Assembly (NCBI RefSeq): GCF_016807185.1
Contig: NZ_JAEVYN010000002.1
Span: 2,641,367-2,705,366 of the forward strand
DNA: 64,000 nucleotides
Direction: 5' to 3'
From: Leptolyngbya sp. Cla-17
GTDB taxonomy: Bacteria > Cyanobacteriota > Cyanobacteriia > Leptolyngbyales > Leptolyngbyaceae
Shown here piece after piece: positions 17,593 to 26,675 of the stretch (positions within the stretch are counted from its first letter, which is position 1; every line of letters begins with the position of its first letter). The notes beneath the pieces are model-generated. The model did no database searches and was not told the DNA's origin. It saw nothing but the letters and a program-made list of their open reading frames with translations. Position numbers and translations under genes: made by a program.

Positions 17593-18132
17593 ATGAAATT
17601 TTCAAAATTAGGTCTTACGAGTTTCGCGATCGCACTGACCAGCTTTTCTATCAACCTACCTGTTCAAGCTTACCCCTCTGCCTCAAAATCTACATCAGTT
17701 CAAGCTTCCGCCAAACAGACAAACACGATCGTCGATATTGCCGCATCAAATCCTAACTTCAGTACGTTAGTTGCAGCGGTGAAAGCCGCAGGGCTGGTTG
17801 AAACGTTGTCTGGTCAAACGCAACTAACCGTTTTTGCCCCGACGAACGAAGCTTTTGCTGCATTACCCAAGGGAACGTTAAAGCAGTTGCTGAAGCCCGA
17901 AAATCGTGAAGCATTGAGAAAAGTGCTGACCTATCATGTTGTTGCAGGTGCATTAGAGTCAACCGCGCTTCGCTCTGGTCAGGTGAAATCGGTTGAAGGT
18001 AGTCCAGTCAATGTTCGGGTGATGAACAATCAAGTCAGGGTGAACGATGCCAACGTAATTTCTGCGGATGTGAAAGCGAGTAACGGCGTGATTCACGTCA
18101 TCGATCGCGTCATCTTGCCTCCAAACCTGTAG
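17593..18132 (+). CDS. Secreted fasciclin (FAS1) domain protein
   Basis: Protein of 179 aa. Signal peptide (FAIALTSFSINLPVQAYP). One FAS1 domain, about 45-179: IVDIAASNPNFSTLVAAVKA, LTVFAPTNEAFAALPKGTL, LTYHVVAGALES and NGVIHVIDRVILPPNL, i.e. both FAS1 H1 and H2 motifs. Full length for single-domain bacterial FAS1 proteins, which act in cell-surface adhesion. Last gene of the block; a terminator follows. Confidence 0.93.
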   Translation: MKFSKLGLTSFAIALTSFSINLPVQAYPSASKSTSVQASAKQTNTIVDIAASNPNFSTLVAAVKAAGLVETLSGQTQLTVFAPTNEAFAALPKGTLKQLLKPENREALRKVLTYHVVAGALESTALRSGQVKSVEGSPVNVRVMNNQVRVNDANVISADVKASNGVIHVIDRVILPPNL

Positions 18133-18154
18133 ATGATTGCTCTCTAAGAGACTG

Positions 18155-18196
18155 AGGAGCCTACTTCAGATTCATCAAAGTGGTAGGCTCCTTTTC
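18155..18196 (+). terminator. Rho-independent terminator after the fasciclin gene
   Basis: AGGAGCCTAC (18155-18164) pairs with GTAGGCTCCT (18183-18192) to give a 10-bp stem followed by TTTTCTT, 23 bp after the stop codon. Confidence 0.85.
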
Positions 18197-18247
18197 TTAA
18201 TTAGAAGCTGTTTGAAAAGTTTGAGGACAGCTTACCCAGCGTGAGTT

Positions 18248-19089
18248 GGTAATGTTCTAGACCTGTGGAAATGCGAGAATACAGACAGACGTTTATCCGT
18301 GAACTTACAGCATGGTTTTAGAACCTGTTCTTTGTCCTGATTGTGGAAGCAATAACGTGGTCAAGCACGGTCGCTCTGAGGAGAGCAAGCAACGTTATAA
18401 ATGTCGTAATTCGGAATGCGCTCGCAGCACCTTCATTCGAGACTATGCTTACCGAGGCTACTTGCCCGAAGTCAAACAGCAGATTGTTGATATGGCAGTC
18501 AACGGGAGTGGCATCCGAGATACTGCACGAGTGTTGAAGATTAGTCCGACTACGGTGATTGAAGAGTTAAAAAAAAGATCGACATCTCAAAGCAGTCAAT
18601 GAAGCTCGTCTAGCCCAGCTTGAACCGACTCAAACCATCGTCAAGCTGTGCCAATGGGAGGATGTAGAGGCAGAAGTGGATGAGATGGGTCGTTTTGTCC
18701 ACTCCAAGCAACAGCAACGTTGGTTGTGGCACGCCATTGATCATGCAACAGGCGAAGTATTGGCGTATGTCTTGTCGAACCATCAAGACACGGCTTTTCT
18801 CGAACTCAAGTCATTGTTGGAGCCATTTGGAATTATGCAGTTCTATACGGATGGCTGGGGTGCTTATGAGCGACATCTGGAGCCAGCGTTTCATACCGTT
18901 GGTAAACACAATACTCAGACGATTGAGCGTAAGCATTTGACTTTACGGACTCGGATCAAGCGATTAGCTCGCAAAACTATTTGCTTTTCTAAGTCCATCT
19001 GGTTGCACGATGTGGTCATTGGACTGTTCATCAATCGCTATGAATTTGGCTTGCTGGTTTAGAGCTATCCACAGGTCTAGAACATAACC
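18248..19089 (+). mobile_element. IS1-family element, copy 2, intact
   Basis: 842 bp with terminal inverted repeats GGTAATGTTCTAGACCTGTG and GGTTATGTTCTAGACCTGTG (minus strand). Near-identical to copy 1, in the same orientation 13.3 kb away. It lacks matching flanking target repeats: the left flank ends CGTGAGTT, the right flank starts AAATCACA. It truncates the isomerase gene at 19090. Confidence 0.9.
18312..19062 (+). CDS. IS1-family transposase, probable frameshift product
   Basis: InsA frame (18312-18602): CPDCGSNNVVKHGRSEE zinc finger and helix-turn-helix. InsB frame (to 19062): EMGRFVHSKQQQRWLWHA, FYTDGWGAYERHLEP and TIERKHLTLRTRIKRLARKT, i.e. the DDE core plus C-terminal segment. The A8 slippery run near 18569 lets the two frames fuse. 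Apparently functional, unlike copy 1. Confidence 0.9.
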
Positions 19090-19589
19090 AAATCACAGGT
19101 GAGTTTCATAAGGGGAAACTCAAGCAGTAAATCTCTGGTAATCCAGGGATTGAACAGCGATCGCGCACGGTGTGTTTCAAAGCCAATCGCAATGTTAGCC
19201 TCTTGTTCAATCTCTAAAGCCTTGCCAAAGAAATCAACATTTTGCTGCCAAGACCAGGCATCACAACCACACATTGTTGAAACAAACATTGCCCCCATTT
19301 CTGTGGCATGTTCAACAGTCCAGCGTAAGTCATCAAGATGATCCTGAATGGTGCGATCGCGTTGGGGAATCCACCAATCTTTATCGGATGAAAAATCAAT
19401 CCCTGTCGTGGCTTCGGCAATGTAGACTAGATTGTGTTCATCCAGCTTTTTACGATATTCGCGCCGTTGTTCAGTTTCTTTGGGAATTGGTCCCTCTAAC
19501 CCATCAAATCCATCTTTGATAGTTTGTTCTATCAATTCATCTAAATCAGATGAACCCGTCCAAACAGATCGCAGGATCAGGAGTTTCAT
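19077..19589 (-). pseudogene. Xylose-isomerase-like TIM-barrel protein, truncated by IS1
   Basis: The first 167 codons match sugar phosphate isomerase/epimerase (AP-endonuclease 2 fold) proteins: MKLLILRSVWTGSSDLDELI, IQDHLDDLRWTVEHATEMGA and IGFETHRARSLFNPW. The family is usually 260-300 aa with metal ligands spread to the C-terminus. Here the last 100 or so residues are cut off by the IS1 end at 19090 and the final residues VMF come from the IS. It overlaps the Rieske gene by 4 bp, so the two were an operon. Confidence 0.8.
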
Positions 19590-20794
19590 TGGTTGCTATC
19601 CGCTTGAATTTGCTGCGCTAGATACTGTTGAAATAGCCAAATTGGCATTTCCAAGTGTCCTAAAGGACCAGGTGAATAGAGTGAAGAACGTAGTCCTCGT
19701 TGCACAGCGGTACAGACCTCTACATCTTCCAGGTGAAATTTTCTGAGTGCAGCAATCTCTTGTTCCAATACTTGCTCAAACCCAGGCATCTCCTTACTTT
19801 CGGGCGTAACCAACAATGTGGTATGGAGAGTCATTTCACCGGCACTAGTGGGCAGTAGTAAATACCAATAAACCCGATCAGGACCGATAAACAGCAAGAA
19901 ATTAGGAGTGCCAAGACACACAGAATATTCATAGTGATCGTCAGGCAGCAGGTTGCTTGGAGATTGAAAAACAGATGGAGAATTCCCTGCTTTCACCTGG
20001 TCTACGATCGATTTCGCTAAAGGTAAATGGCAGACAATAGTATTTACTAATGCTGGTTCTGTCCAGGTGCCAGCAGCAGGCATCATGGGTTCAAAGGTTT
20101 TGCAGTGAGTACCCAAATGGTGGTAGGGTTCCATAAAGTTTTCCACCAACACTTTCCAGTTAAATCGGCAATCCCACTGCAAATTTGCAACCATTTCCAT
20201 ACTTCCCATGTTCCACCGTTCTACATAGGGAAGTAGTTGCGCGTAGTGAGTGCTGACAGATTCAAGAGTGGCATCAAATGTGACAAAAACAAATCCCTGC
20301 CAAATTTCAGAGCGAAACGTGGGTAAACAAATCTTATCTCGCTCAAATTGCTGGCTCTGATGCATTTCTGGTGCACCGAATAGATGACCATCTAAACCGT
20401 AACTCCAGTGATGATATGGGCACAGAAAACTGCGGCGATTACCTTGTGCTGGATGCCCGAAACCCTCTGGCATAATGTCCATGCCACGATGGGCGCACAC
20501 TCGCGATAGCACTCGAATTTGATCGTCTTTGCCATGGACAATTGAAATTGGCTCATCTAGTAAATCAAGATTAATGTAATCTCCTGGCTTAGGAACCTGG
20601 GAAATGTGCCCTACACAAAGCCATTGCTTCTTGAAAATATGCTCGACTTCCCACTGATAGAAATCTGGAGCAGTATAGGCTTGAGCTGGAAGAGCAGTCG
20701 CACATTCTAGAGGTCTAGCGGCAATGTACTGAATCTTTTCCTGAAGTTCGGTCAATCGCACTCTATCTGCAAGCTTCGTAGTTGGTACCAGCAT
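19586..20794 (-). CDS. Rieske non-heme iron oxygenase, large subunit
   Basis: Protein of 402 aa. N-terminal Rieske [2Fe-2S] domain: SRVCAHRGMDIMPEG (Cys-x-His) and RSFLCPYHHWSYGLDG (Cys-x2-His). The C-terminal catalytic domain has the mononuclear iron site NWKVLVENFMEPYHHLGTH (Asn/Glu and two His) with a third acidic ligand expected near the C-terminus. Related to aromatic-ring-hydroxylating and quaternary-amine oxygenases. The substrate cannot be assigned. Intact, unlike its neighbours, and in the same transcription direction as the truncated isomerase. Confidence 0.92.
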   Translation of the reverse strand: MLVPTTKLADRVRLTELQEKIQYIAARPLECATALPAQAYTAPDFYQWEVEHIFKKQWLCVGHISQVPKPGDYINLDLLDEPISIVHGKDDQIRVLSRVCAHRGMDIMPEGFGHPAQGNRRSFLCPYHHWSYGLDGHLFGAPEMHQSQQFERDKICLPTFRSEIWQGFVFVTFDATLESVSTHYAQLLPYVERWNMGSMEMVANLQWDCRFNWKVLVENFMEPYHHLGTHCKTFEPMMPAAGTWTEPALVNTIVCHLPLAKSIVDQVKAGNSPSVFQSPSNLLPDDHYEYSVCLGTPNFLLFIGPDRVYWYLLLPTSAGEMTLHTTLLVTPESKEMPGFEQVLEQEIAALRKFHLEDVEVCTAVQRGLRSSLYSPGPLGHLEMPIWLFQQYLAQQIQADSNQ

Positions 20795-21170
20795 TAGAAT
20801 TCATCCCCTTACTGATTGGAATCAAAACCAAATTACAAATCAATCACACTTACATTGCGTTTATCGAACTTTAATCGACAATAAACAGTAATATTCTCAT
20901 TTTTAGCACAGGTTTAAAACGAAAACCTTTATAATCAACGACTTTTGTTTGAAAAACGCAATATAAAAAGAGGACTATACTGGAATTTCTTAGAGTGATC
21001 TCCTCTTGCACTAGTCGTAACAAGCATCCGCGAATGAATACCGAGATGGTTAGGCAAGTGCATTAAAATACACTCAAATCCTTGTCCAGTCTTCTACTCT
21101 GCGAGAACGCTGCGCGAGTAGAAGACTTTCACCCATTAGCTTGCAGGGTGTTGATGGATGAATACCGATA
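20795..21170. other. AT-rich intergenic region upstream of the Rieske gene
   Basis: No gene supported. It presumably holds the Rieske promoter. It ends at an IS630 insertion at 21171 and contains the long hairpin listed next. Confidence 0.5.
21088..21127. repeat. Perfect 12-bp inverted repeat
   Basis: AGTCTTCTACTC (21088-21099) and GAGTAGAAGACT (21116-21127) with a 16-base GC-rich loop. No T run follows, so it is not an obvious terminator. Role unknown. Confidence 0.7.
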
Positions 21171-22187
21171 TACGGCGGATTGCAGTGTTAAGAGGGACAG
21201 TAACAGCAGTGTGCAAACCAGTTGTGCAAATGTTGAGGATCTATCAAATCCATCGCTGTGGCAATGAGGGTATCTACCCTTTTCGAGGTTGTCGGCGAGA
21301 ACTGTCTTAGGAAAGCCTTTAACTGTGACCACCAATGCTCAATCGGATTAAATTCGGGAGAGTAAGGAGACAGATACAGAACCTTCGCTCCAACCGCCTC
21401 AATTAAAGGTGCAATGGCTTTTACCTTGTGAGCAGGCAGGTTATCCATGACCACGACAGCCCCTTTCCACAGTTGAGGCACAAGACACTTTGAGACGTAC
21501 ACCTCAAAGACAACCGCGTCCATCGACTGATCTATCGTCATCACAGCCAGCACCTTTGAGACGGTAATCGCGCCCATGACACTCACCTTCTTGCCCCGAT
21601 AAAAAGGTTTGAAGTCATACGCTCGTTCCCCAGGTGCAGCACGGGCATGGGTTCGCATGAGTCCCAGTAGAACACCCATCTCATCGAGAAACACTAAATC
21701 TTTGAGTTCTATACTCGTCACCTGTGCCCAGTACTCCTGTCTCAGGAGTTGGACTCGTTCGCTGGTGGCTTGGCTGGAGCGGAGCGTTTTTTTTTGCGCG
21801 GTAAATTGAGTCTCTGAAAGGTTCGGCACATAGTACTTTGGCTAACCCATAGCCCAGTCTCATCAAAGAGTAGCTCACAATATTCCGCTAAGGTCGCATC
21901 GCGCTGGTTCTCGAAGATCGCCACTAACTGGTCTTTGTGCTCCATCACAGGACTCACCGAACCACCCTGCTTATGGGGAACGACGTGACCTTCTGTGCGC
22001 TTCTGAATCATCCATCTCTCGACGCAACTCTTGCTGACAGCAAAGCGGGCAGCAACTTTTCGGATCGAGCTATCACCCTTCTCCATAGCACTTACAATCT
22101 TCTCTCGAAAGTCTATGGAATACGGCTTCATTTTTGACCCAACGTTGTAATCCTTCATTGTCCTCTATCTGACTGCAATCCGCTGTA
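21171..22187 (-). mobile_element. IS630-family element (type D)
   Basis: Inverted repeats TACGGCGGATTGCAGT at 21171 and TACAGCGGATTGCAGT on the minus strand at 22187, extending inward (GGGACAGTAA and AGGACAATGA). TA lies at both ends. Inserted in a permease gene of the uptake cluster. Confidence 0.88.
21188..22158 (-). CDS. IS630-family transposase, probable programmed frameshift
   Basis: OrfA (21742-22158; the better start is MKPYSIDFREK at 22131) has a helix-turn-helix (IRKVAARFAVSKSCVERW). OrfB (21188 on) has FLDEMGVLLGLMR, VVMDNLPAHKVKA and SPYSPEFNPIEHWW, i.e. the DDE triad. A long A run (complement of 21785-21794) joins the frames. Apparently intact. Confidence 0.9.
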
Positions 22188-22361
22188 AGAGTTGGCAAAA
22201 ACATCGGCGCTACCCAATCCCCATAGCTAGGATCGTCCACAGCAATAACGGCAAGGCAAGAGCAATGGCAGTCAGCACCAATTCAAGCCATTTTGGAAGC
22301 TTCTGTCGAATCCAAAAAAAAAGAAGGCTTTAAATAGCGTCAGTGACAAAGATGCACTCAC
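22188..22361 (-). pseudogene. ABC transporter permease, N-terminal remnant
   Basis: A GTG start overlaps the stop of the binding-protein gene by 4 bp (GTGA). The frame reads LFKAFFFFWIRQKLPKWLEL, then VLTAIALALPLLLWTIL, which is the cytoplasmic N-tail and first membrane segment of an SsuC/NMT1-type permease. A one-base shift follows; in the other frame it continues SYGDWVAPMFLPT, and then the IS630 at 22187 ends it. The gene is doubly broken. Confidence 0.65.
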
Positions 22362-23382
22362 ACTGTAATCCCTTTAAGGAAAGAAACATCTATCACAGAA
22401 TCAGCATTAACTGTCTTTGTCATCAAGCCTGCTTCTAGCCAAACCTTTTGCGCTTGAGCAAAACCTTCAAAAAATGGAGCTGAACTATTTCCTTGTAACC
22501 CAAAATAGGTAGCGTTTTCCGGGTAGTCAGCATACTTGCATCCTTTCAGCATCTCACTCAGTTCTTGGTCAGAGACTCCTAATCCCTTCGCAATTGTAGA
22601 GTTAGCTTGAGCCGGGTTGGTTTTCCAAAATTTAACGGCATCAAACCAGGCTTTAATCACTCCATTGACGGCATCTGGATTTGCTTTTGCATAATCACTG
22701 TTAGCGAGCAATAAATCCAGCAATAGCCCTGGCTTTTCACGAGTTGTCACCAAGACATGGGCATTGGGCGACTGCTTTGTCGATGAGGATAGATAAGGTT
22801 CCCACGTCACGGCAGCTTTTGCCCGTCCTGCAGTAAACACCGCTGCGGCATCACCAGCCGTTGGCATAAACAGCATCTGTACATCCTTAGCAGTCAAATT
22901 CTCTTCCTTCAACATGGAAAGCAAAAAGAAATGTGAAGGCGATCCTTTTTCCACAGCGATCGATTGACTCCGTAAGCCTGCAACCTCGGTAATATCTTTG
23001 CTGGAAACAATGCCGTCTGCCCCGTAAGAATCATCTAGCTTGAGGATACAGGTAGCGGGTAGTCCGTGAGCTGATTCGATACGAACCAGTCAAGCGTCGT
23101 GATAGAAAACTGCACTTCTTGTTTTGCCAATGCAGTCCGACGGGGAGCAGCATCCTCAATTTTGAGAATCTCTGCATTTAGCCCGTATTTCTCAAAAAAT
23201 TTCTGCTCTTTCGCTACGAAAAAAGGTCCGTAACCCACCCAGGTCAAAATAGCGATTTTAATGGGTTTTAGGGCGTTGGATTGTACTGACGGTGCAGTCC
23301 CAGATATATTTGTACAAGCTGCGATCGCACTTGTAGTTCCAGAGATCGCACCATACTTAAGAAATTGACGACGTTGCATCAC
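22358..23382 (-). pseudogene. NMT1/ThiY-like ABC substrate-binding protein, frameshifted
   Basis: Starts MMQRRQFLKYGAISG, a twin-arginine motif, with a lipobox-like AIAACTN, so a Tat-exported lipoprotein. First half (23035-23382): IKIAILTWVGYGPFFVAKEQ and LDWFVSNQ. Second half (22358 to about 23070): LPATCILKLDDSYGADGIV, TAGDAAAVFTAGRAKAAVTW and GLLLDLLLANSDYAKANPDA. Adding one G between 23070 and 23071 gives CAG GCT CAC GGA CTA (QAHGL) and restores a single frame, so one base deletion explains the break. It would bind a small nitrogen or sulphur compound. A real mutation and a sequencing error cannot be told apart. Confidence 0.85.
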
Positions 23383-23820
23383 TTTAGAATCCCTCTAATA
23401 ATTCGGAGCAATCATGTAGTAATTCAAAGACAGTTCAAATCTCAATGACTCATGTCCTGAATTTCTACAAGCCTAAGTACTAGTCAGAGAGCGGAAAATT
23501 GCTTCGTAGAAACTGCTTATCAGATTAAGAGTATTCCTGACTTAAAAATGTACTCAAAATATCAAAATCGCATTTTAATAGCCAATTTGATACGAAAAAC
23601 TCTAAATTTTATGAAGAAAATTTGTTTATTTAAGATTTTTGACAGAAGAAATACGAATATCGAAATAAAATGTGTTGACTTGCACAGAGTTAATAGAAAG
23701 AGTTAATAAGCTGATGATTTCGATCCTCTACTTCAGAGTGTTGGCTAAAAGACTTAATTCCACCACTGTTACGCAGCCAGATATTATGCTGAACAAAGTT
23801 TATGTTGCGAAATTCGTACT
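23383..23820. other. AT-rich divergent intergenic region
   Basis: 438 bp between the binding-protein gene and the divergent Lrp regulator. No gene supported; the 66-codon frame at 23672-23872 is not convincing. It probably contains both promoters and regulator sites. Confidence 0.5.
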
Positions 23821-24330
23821 ATGTCTGATGAAGGTGAGAATAAATTTCAAGGGGATGAAGATACTCAGTTAGACCTAGACGAACTTGATGTTGAAATTGT
23901 TCAATTGCTGCACAAGGATGGGCGGACGGCATTTACAGAAATTGCCAAGAAAGTTGGTGTATCAGAAGCAACGATTCGTAATCGCGTTCAACGATTAACC
24001 AGCTCTGGCGCAATTACTATTCAGGCATACTTAAATCCAAACAAGTTAGGCTTTCGCAACATTGCGTTGATTGAGTTGAAGATGGCGGATCTGGATCGAG
24101 CACAGACGATCGCATCTGAGTTAGTTGATCAAGACTCTGTAAGCTACGTTGCTTTTGTAGCAGGCAGCTACGACTTATTTGTAGAAGTCACCTATGACAC
24201 AAACGAGGGACTACTTAATTTTCTAGCTGCTTTAAGAGCAAAAACTGGAGTCAGCAATTGCGAAACGGCAATTGTCCTTAAACTACTCAAAACTCAATAT
24301 TCATTCCAAATTAGGTCTACCAAAACTTAG
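23821..24330 (+). CDS. Lrp/AsnC-family transcriptional regulator
   Basis: Protein of 169 aa with a 19-residue acidic extension, then the AsnC helix-turn-helix (LDVEIVQLLHKDGRTAFTEI, AKKVGVSEATIRNRVQRL) and the RAM ligand-binding domain (about 85-165: GFRNIALIELKM, SVSYVAFVAGSYDLFVEV). Family members respond to amino acids or related metabolites. It is divergent from the uptake/oxygenase cluster and is likely to control it. Confidence 0.92.
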   Translation: MSDEGENKFQGDEDTQLDLDELDVEIVQLLHKDGRTAFTEIAKKVGVSEATIRNRVQRLTSSGAITIQAYLNPNKLGFRNIALIELKMADLDRAQTIASELVDQDSVSYVAFVAGSYDLFVEVTYDTNEGLLNFLAALRAKTGVSNCETAIVLKLLKTQYSFQIRSTKT

Positions 24331-24351
24331 GTATAGCGCGACGATTTAGGA

Positions 24352-24392
24352 GTAAAGTCAGCGGGGTGGGCGACTGCTCCGCTGAGTTTAAA
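24352..24392 (+). ncRNA. Orphan 3' end (domain VI) of a group II intron
   Basis: CAGCGGGGTGGGCGACTGCT through GAGTTTAA is a 33-bp exact copy of the domain VI/3' end of intron II (48714-48752, minus strand). No domain V is present upstream. It abuts a truncated YciI-like gene, suggesting that an intron or its truncated retro-copy once sat in that gene. Confidence 0.7.
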
Positions 24393-24487
24393 CCCTGATA
24401 GGCTCCCCAATAGGTAGCTTGATTGGCTTCATCAGTACGGTTGGTGAATGCTGGTTCGGTCTCGTAAATCAAAATCGCGTATTGCAT
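24391..24487 (-). pseudogene. YciI/DGPF-like protein, N-terminal remnant
   Basis: The minus-strand ATG at 24487 reads MQYAILIYETEPAFTNRTDE, then QATYWGAYQGL, the N-terminus of the YCII-related (DGPF) family, normally about 110-130 aa. It is cut after about 32 codons by the intron 3' fragment. In array order it is the first gene after the leftmost attC, so it marks the array's left limit. Confidence 0.6.
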
Positions 24488-24650
24488 GGTTGACTCCAGT
24501 ATCGGCTTTGTAGAAAAGCATTTGGTTGCCTTCTGTATCTATAACGAGTGAGGTTTATCCATTTCGACAGTACCGCAGGTTTTTCTCAATCTTTTTTTGA
24601 TTGTGCTTCCGATGCCTTACTAGCAAATGCTCTTATTTTATGAGTTTTCA

Positions 24651-24737
24651 GGCTAACGACCAAGATAAGCGGGCGCAAATAACCGTTAAACTCAAACAGC
24701 CAAATCTCAGCGTTCCGGTGCACTGACTTGTTAGGTG
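24651..24737 (-). other. attC recombination site 1
   Basis: GCTAACG box at 24652, GTTAGGT box at 24730. Arms CGGGCGCA/TTCCGGTGCAC pair imperfectly. Lies 40 bp downstream of the AraC-family gene stop. Confidence 0.75.
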
Positions 24738-24776
24738 GCGATCGCGTTTGGTGTAGCTTCAACCTACAGACTATGT

Positions 24777-25727
24777 TCAGGCTATCCGTAAATGCTCAAT
24801 GTCCCGGATCGGCGGAGCACCAAACATCCGAGCATACTCGCGGCTGAACTGTGAGGCGCTCTCATACCCCACCTGATAGGCAGCATTAGACGCATCGGAG
24901 TTTTCAGCAAGCATCAGGCGACGCGCTTCTAAAAGTTTTAATTGCTTTTGATATTGCAGCGGACTCATGGATGTCACGGCTTTGAAGTGGTGATGAAACG
25001 AGGAGGCAGACATTTGAGCTTGTCCAGCCAGATCCTCAACTCGCAACGGTTGTGCGAAATCAGCTTTGAGCCGTTTTATTACTGCTGCAATCCGCTGCAT
25101 ATTACTACCCGATGTGGCAATTTGGCGCACCGCTTTGCCTTGTTCACTCATTAAAAGGCGATAGTAGATTTCACGAATGATTAGCGGTGCCAGGATTGGA
25201 ATGTCTTGTGGTGTATCCAAAAGCGTTGTCAGTCTGAGAACGCAATCGAGCAACGGCATGTCAATCGTACTCACAAACAAGCCTCTCACCGCGTTCTCTT
25301 GCTGACGCTGAATCGCGCTGGTTTGGGTAACCAGGTCACACAGTTGACCGGGGTCTAACGTGAGCTTAAATCCCAGATAGGGCTTGTCGGGGGTCGCCTC
25401 TGTAATAAATGCGCTTAACGGCAAATCAACTGAAACAAGCAGGTATTGAGCGGCACCATACCGATAGATTTCCTCATTAAGCAACAGTTCTTTTTTACCT
25501 TGAACGAGAATCGCAAAGGTCGGATCACAGACACCGCGGAGTACCGTGGCAACTGAAGATTCTCGCTGCAATTCCAATTGAGCGATCGCGGTTTGATGAA
25601 ACCCATCCCCTTTGCCATCCGTGTGACGAGTGATGAGGGTCGCCAATTCTTGGCACTGATTTGCAATTCTCTCCGAGATGTGTACCGGCGCATCTCGATT
25701 GATGACTGAGCTGATTTCAGTTGTCAT
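24777..25727 (-). CDS. AraC-family transcriptional regulator
   Basis: Protein of 316 aa. N-terminal AraC_N domain (about 20-200: LQRESSVATVLRGVCDPTFA, LVSVDLPLSAFITEAT), C-terminal AraC helix-turn-helix pair (about 215-310: LAGQAQMSASSFHHHFKAVT, AYQVGYESASQFSREYARMF). Members are commonly divergent from, and regulate, aldehyde or alcohol oxidoreductase genes, as here. It sits in the cassette array, followed by an attC. Confidence 0.92.
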   Translation of the reverse strand: MTTEISSVINRDAPVHISERIANQCQELATLITRHTDGKGDGFHQTAIAQLELQRESSVATVLRGVCDPTFAILVQGKKELLLNEEIYRYGAAQYLLVSVDLPLSAFITEATPDKPYLGFKLTLDPGQLCDLVTQTSAIQRQQENAVRGLFVSTIDMPLLDCVLRLTTLLDTPQDIPILAPLIIREIYYRLLMSEQGKAVRQIATSGSNMQRIAAVIKRLKADFAQPLRVEDLAGQAQMSASSFHHHFKAVTSMSPLQYQKQLKLLEARRLMLAENSDASNAAYQVGYESASQFSREYARMFGAPPIRDIEHLRIA

Positions 25728-25893
25728 GTTTTTACCGACTCATTGAATCATGCTCCAATCAGCATTATAGAGCACCGATAAAAGCTCAGTTTGGAGGATT
25801 AGGCAATAACCTCCGAGGTTTGTGTATTTAGCATTCTTGCTTTTACTTCTACTGTGAACACATGCAGACCAATCAATCAGGAAAAATGACTAT

Positions 25894-26628
25894 ATGTTAA
25901 GCGTTGACAACAAAGTGGTCGTCGTGACTGGAGCCAGTAGCGGCATTGGCGAAGCAACCGCTCGATTGCTGGCTCAAAATGGTGCAAAAGTTGTTTTAGG
26001 GGCGCGACGGACGGAGAAGCTCGGCAAGATTGTCGATGAAATTCGTGCTCAAGGAAACACAGCAGAATTTAAAGCGGTAGATGTCACGAATCGTGAGGAT
26101 ATGAAAGCATTCATTCACTTTGCCAAAGCTAAATTTGGTCGCGTGGATGTGATTTTTAACAATGCAGGCGTAATGCCTCTATCGCGGCTGAATGCCTTGA
26201 AAGTCGAGGAGTGGGACAGCATGATTAATGTCAACATCCACGGCGTCTTGAATGGCATTGCGGCGGGACTGCCGATCATGGAAGCACAAGGCGGTGGACA
26301 ATTTATCAATACTGCGTCAATCGCCGCACATATGGTCGGGCCAACCAGCGCTGTCTATTCCGCCACAAAATATGCGGTGTGGGCAATCTCCGATGGGCTG
26401 CGTCAAGAGTCAAAAAATATCCGTGTCACTCTCATCTCTCCTGGCGTCGTCGAAACTGAACTTGGCTCTGATATCACGGATGATGCCAGCAAAGGGTTTT
26501 TACAAGAACTTCGCAAGACTGCACTCATGCCAGAGGCGATCGCCAGAGCCGTTTTATATGCGATCGCTCAACCTGAAGATGTGGATGTCAATGAAATCAT
26601 TGTTCGCCCGACCGCAAGCGCCCTCTGA
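25894..26628 (+). CDS. Short-chain dehydrogenase/reductase
   Basis: Protein of 244 aa. NAD(P) motif TGASSGIGEATARLL (about 12-26), NNAGV at 87-91, catalytic Ser in NTASIAAHMVGPTSA, YxxxK in YSATKYAVW, and PGVVETEL after it. Classical SDR. The alternative substrate range is unknown. It is transcribed divergently from the AraC regulator and followed after 47 bp by a zinc alcohol dehydrogenase, a probable two-gene operon. Confidence 0.93.
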   Translation: MLSVDNKVVVVTGASSGIGEATARLLAQNGAKVVLGARRTEKLGKIVDEIRAQGNTAEFKAVDVTNREDMKAFIHFAKAKFGRVDVIFNNAGVMPLSRLNALKVEEWDSMINVNIHGVLNGIAAGLPIMEAQGGGQFINTASIAAHMVGPTSAVYSATKYAVWAISDGLRQESKNIRVTLISPGVVETELGSDITDDASKGFLQELRKTALMPEAIARAVLYAIAQPEDVDVNEIIVRPTASAL

Positions 26629-26675
26629 AGCATTGCCTATCCATTTTCTTCAGATCACATTCAGGAAACCAGCAA

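Noticed and set aside
24331..24352. Possible third TATAGC MITE end (TATAGCGCGACGATTTAGGA)
   Set aside because: Only one end resembles the family, spacing is off, and no partner end was found.
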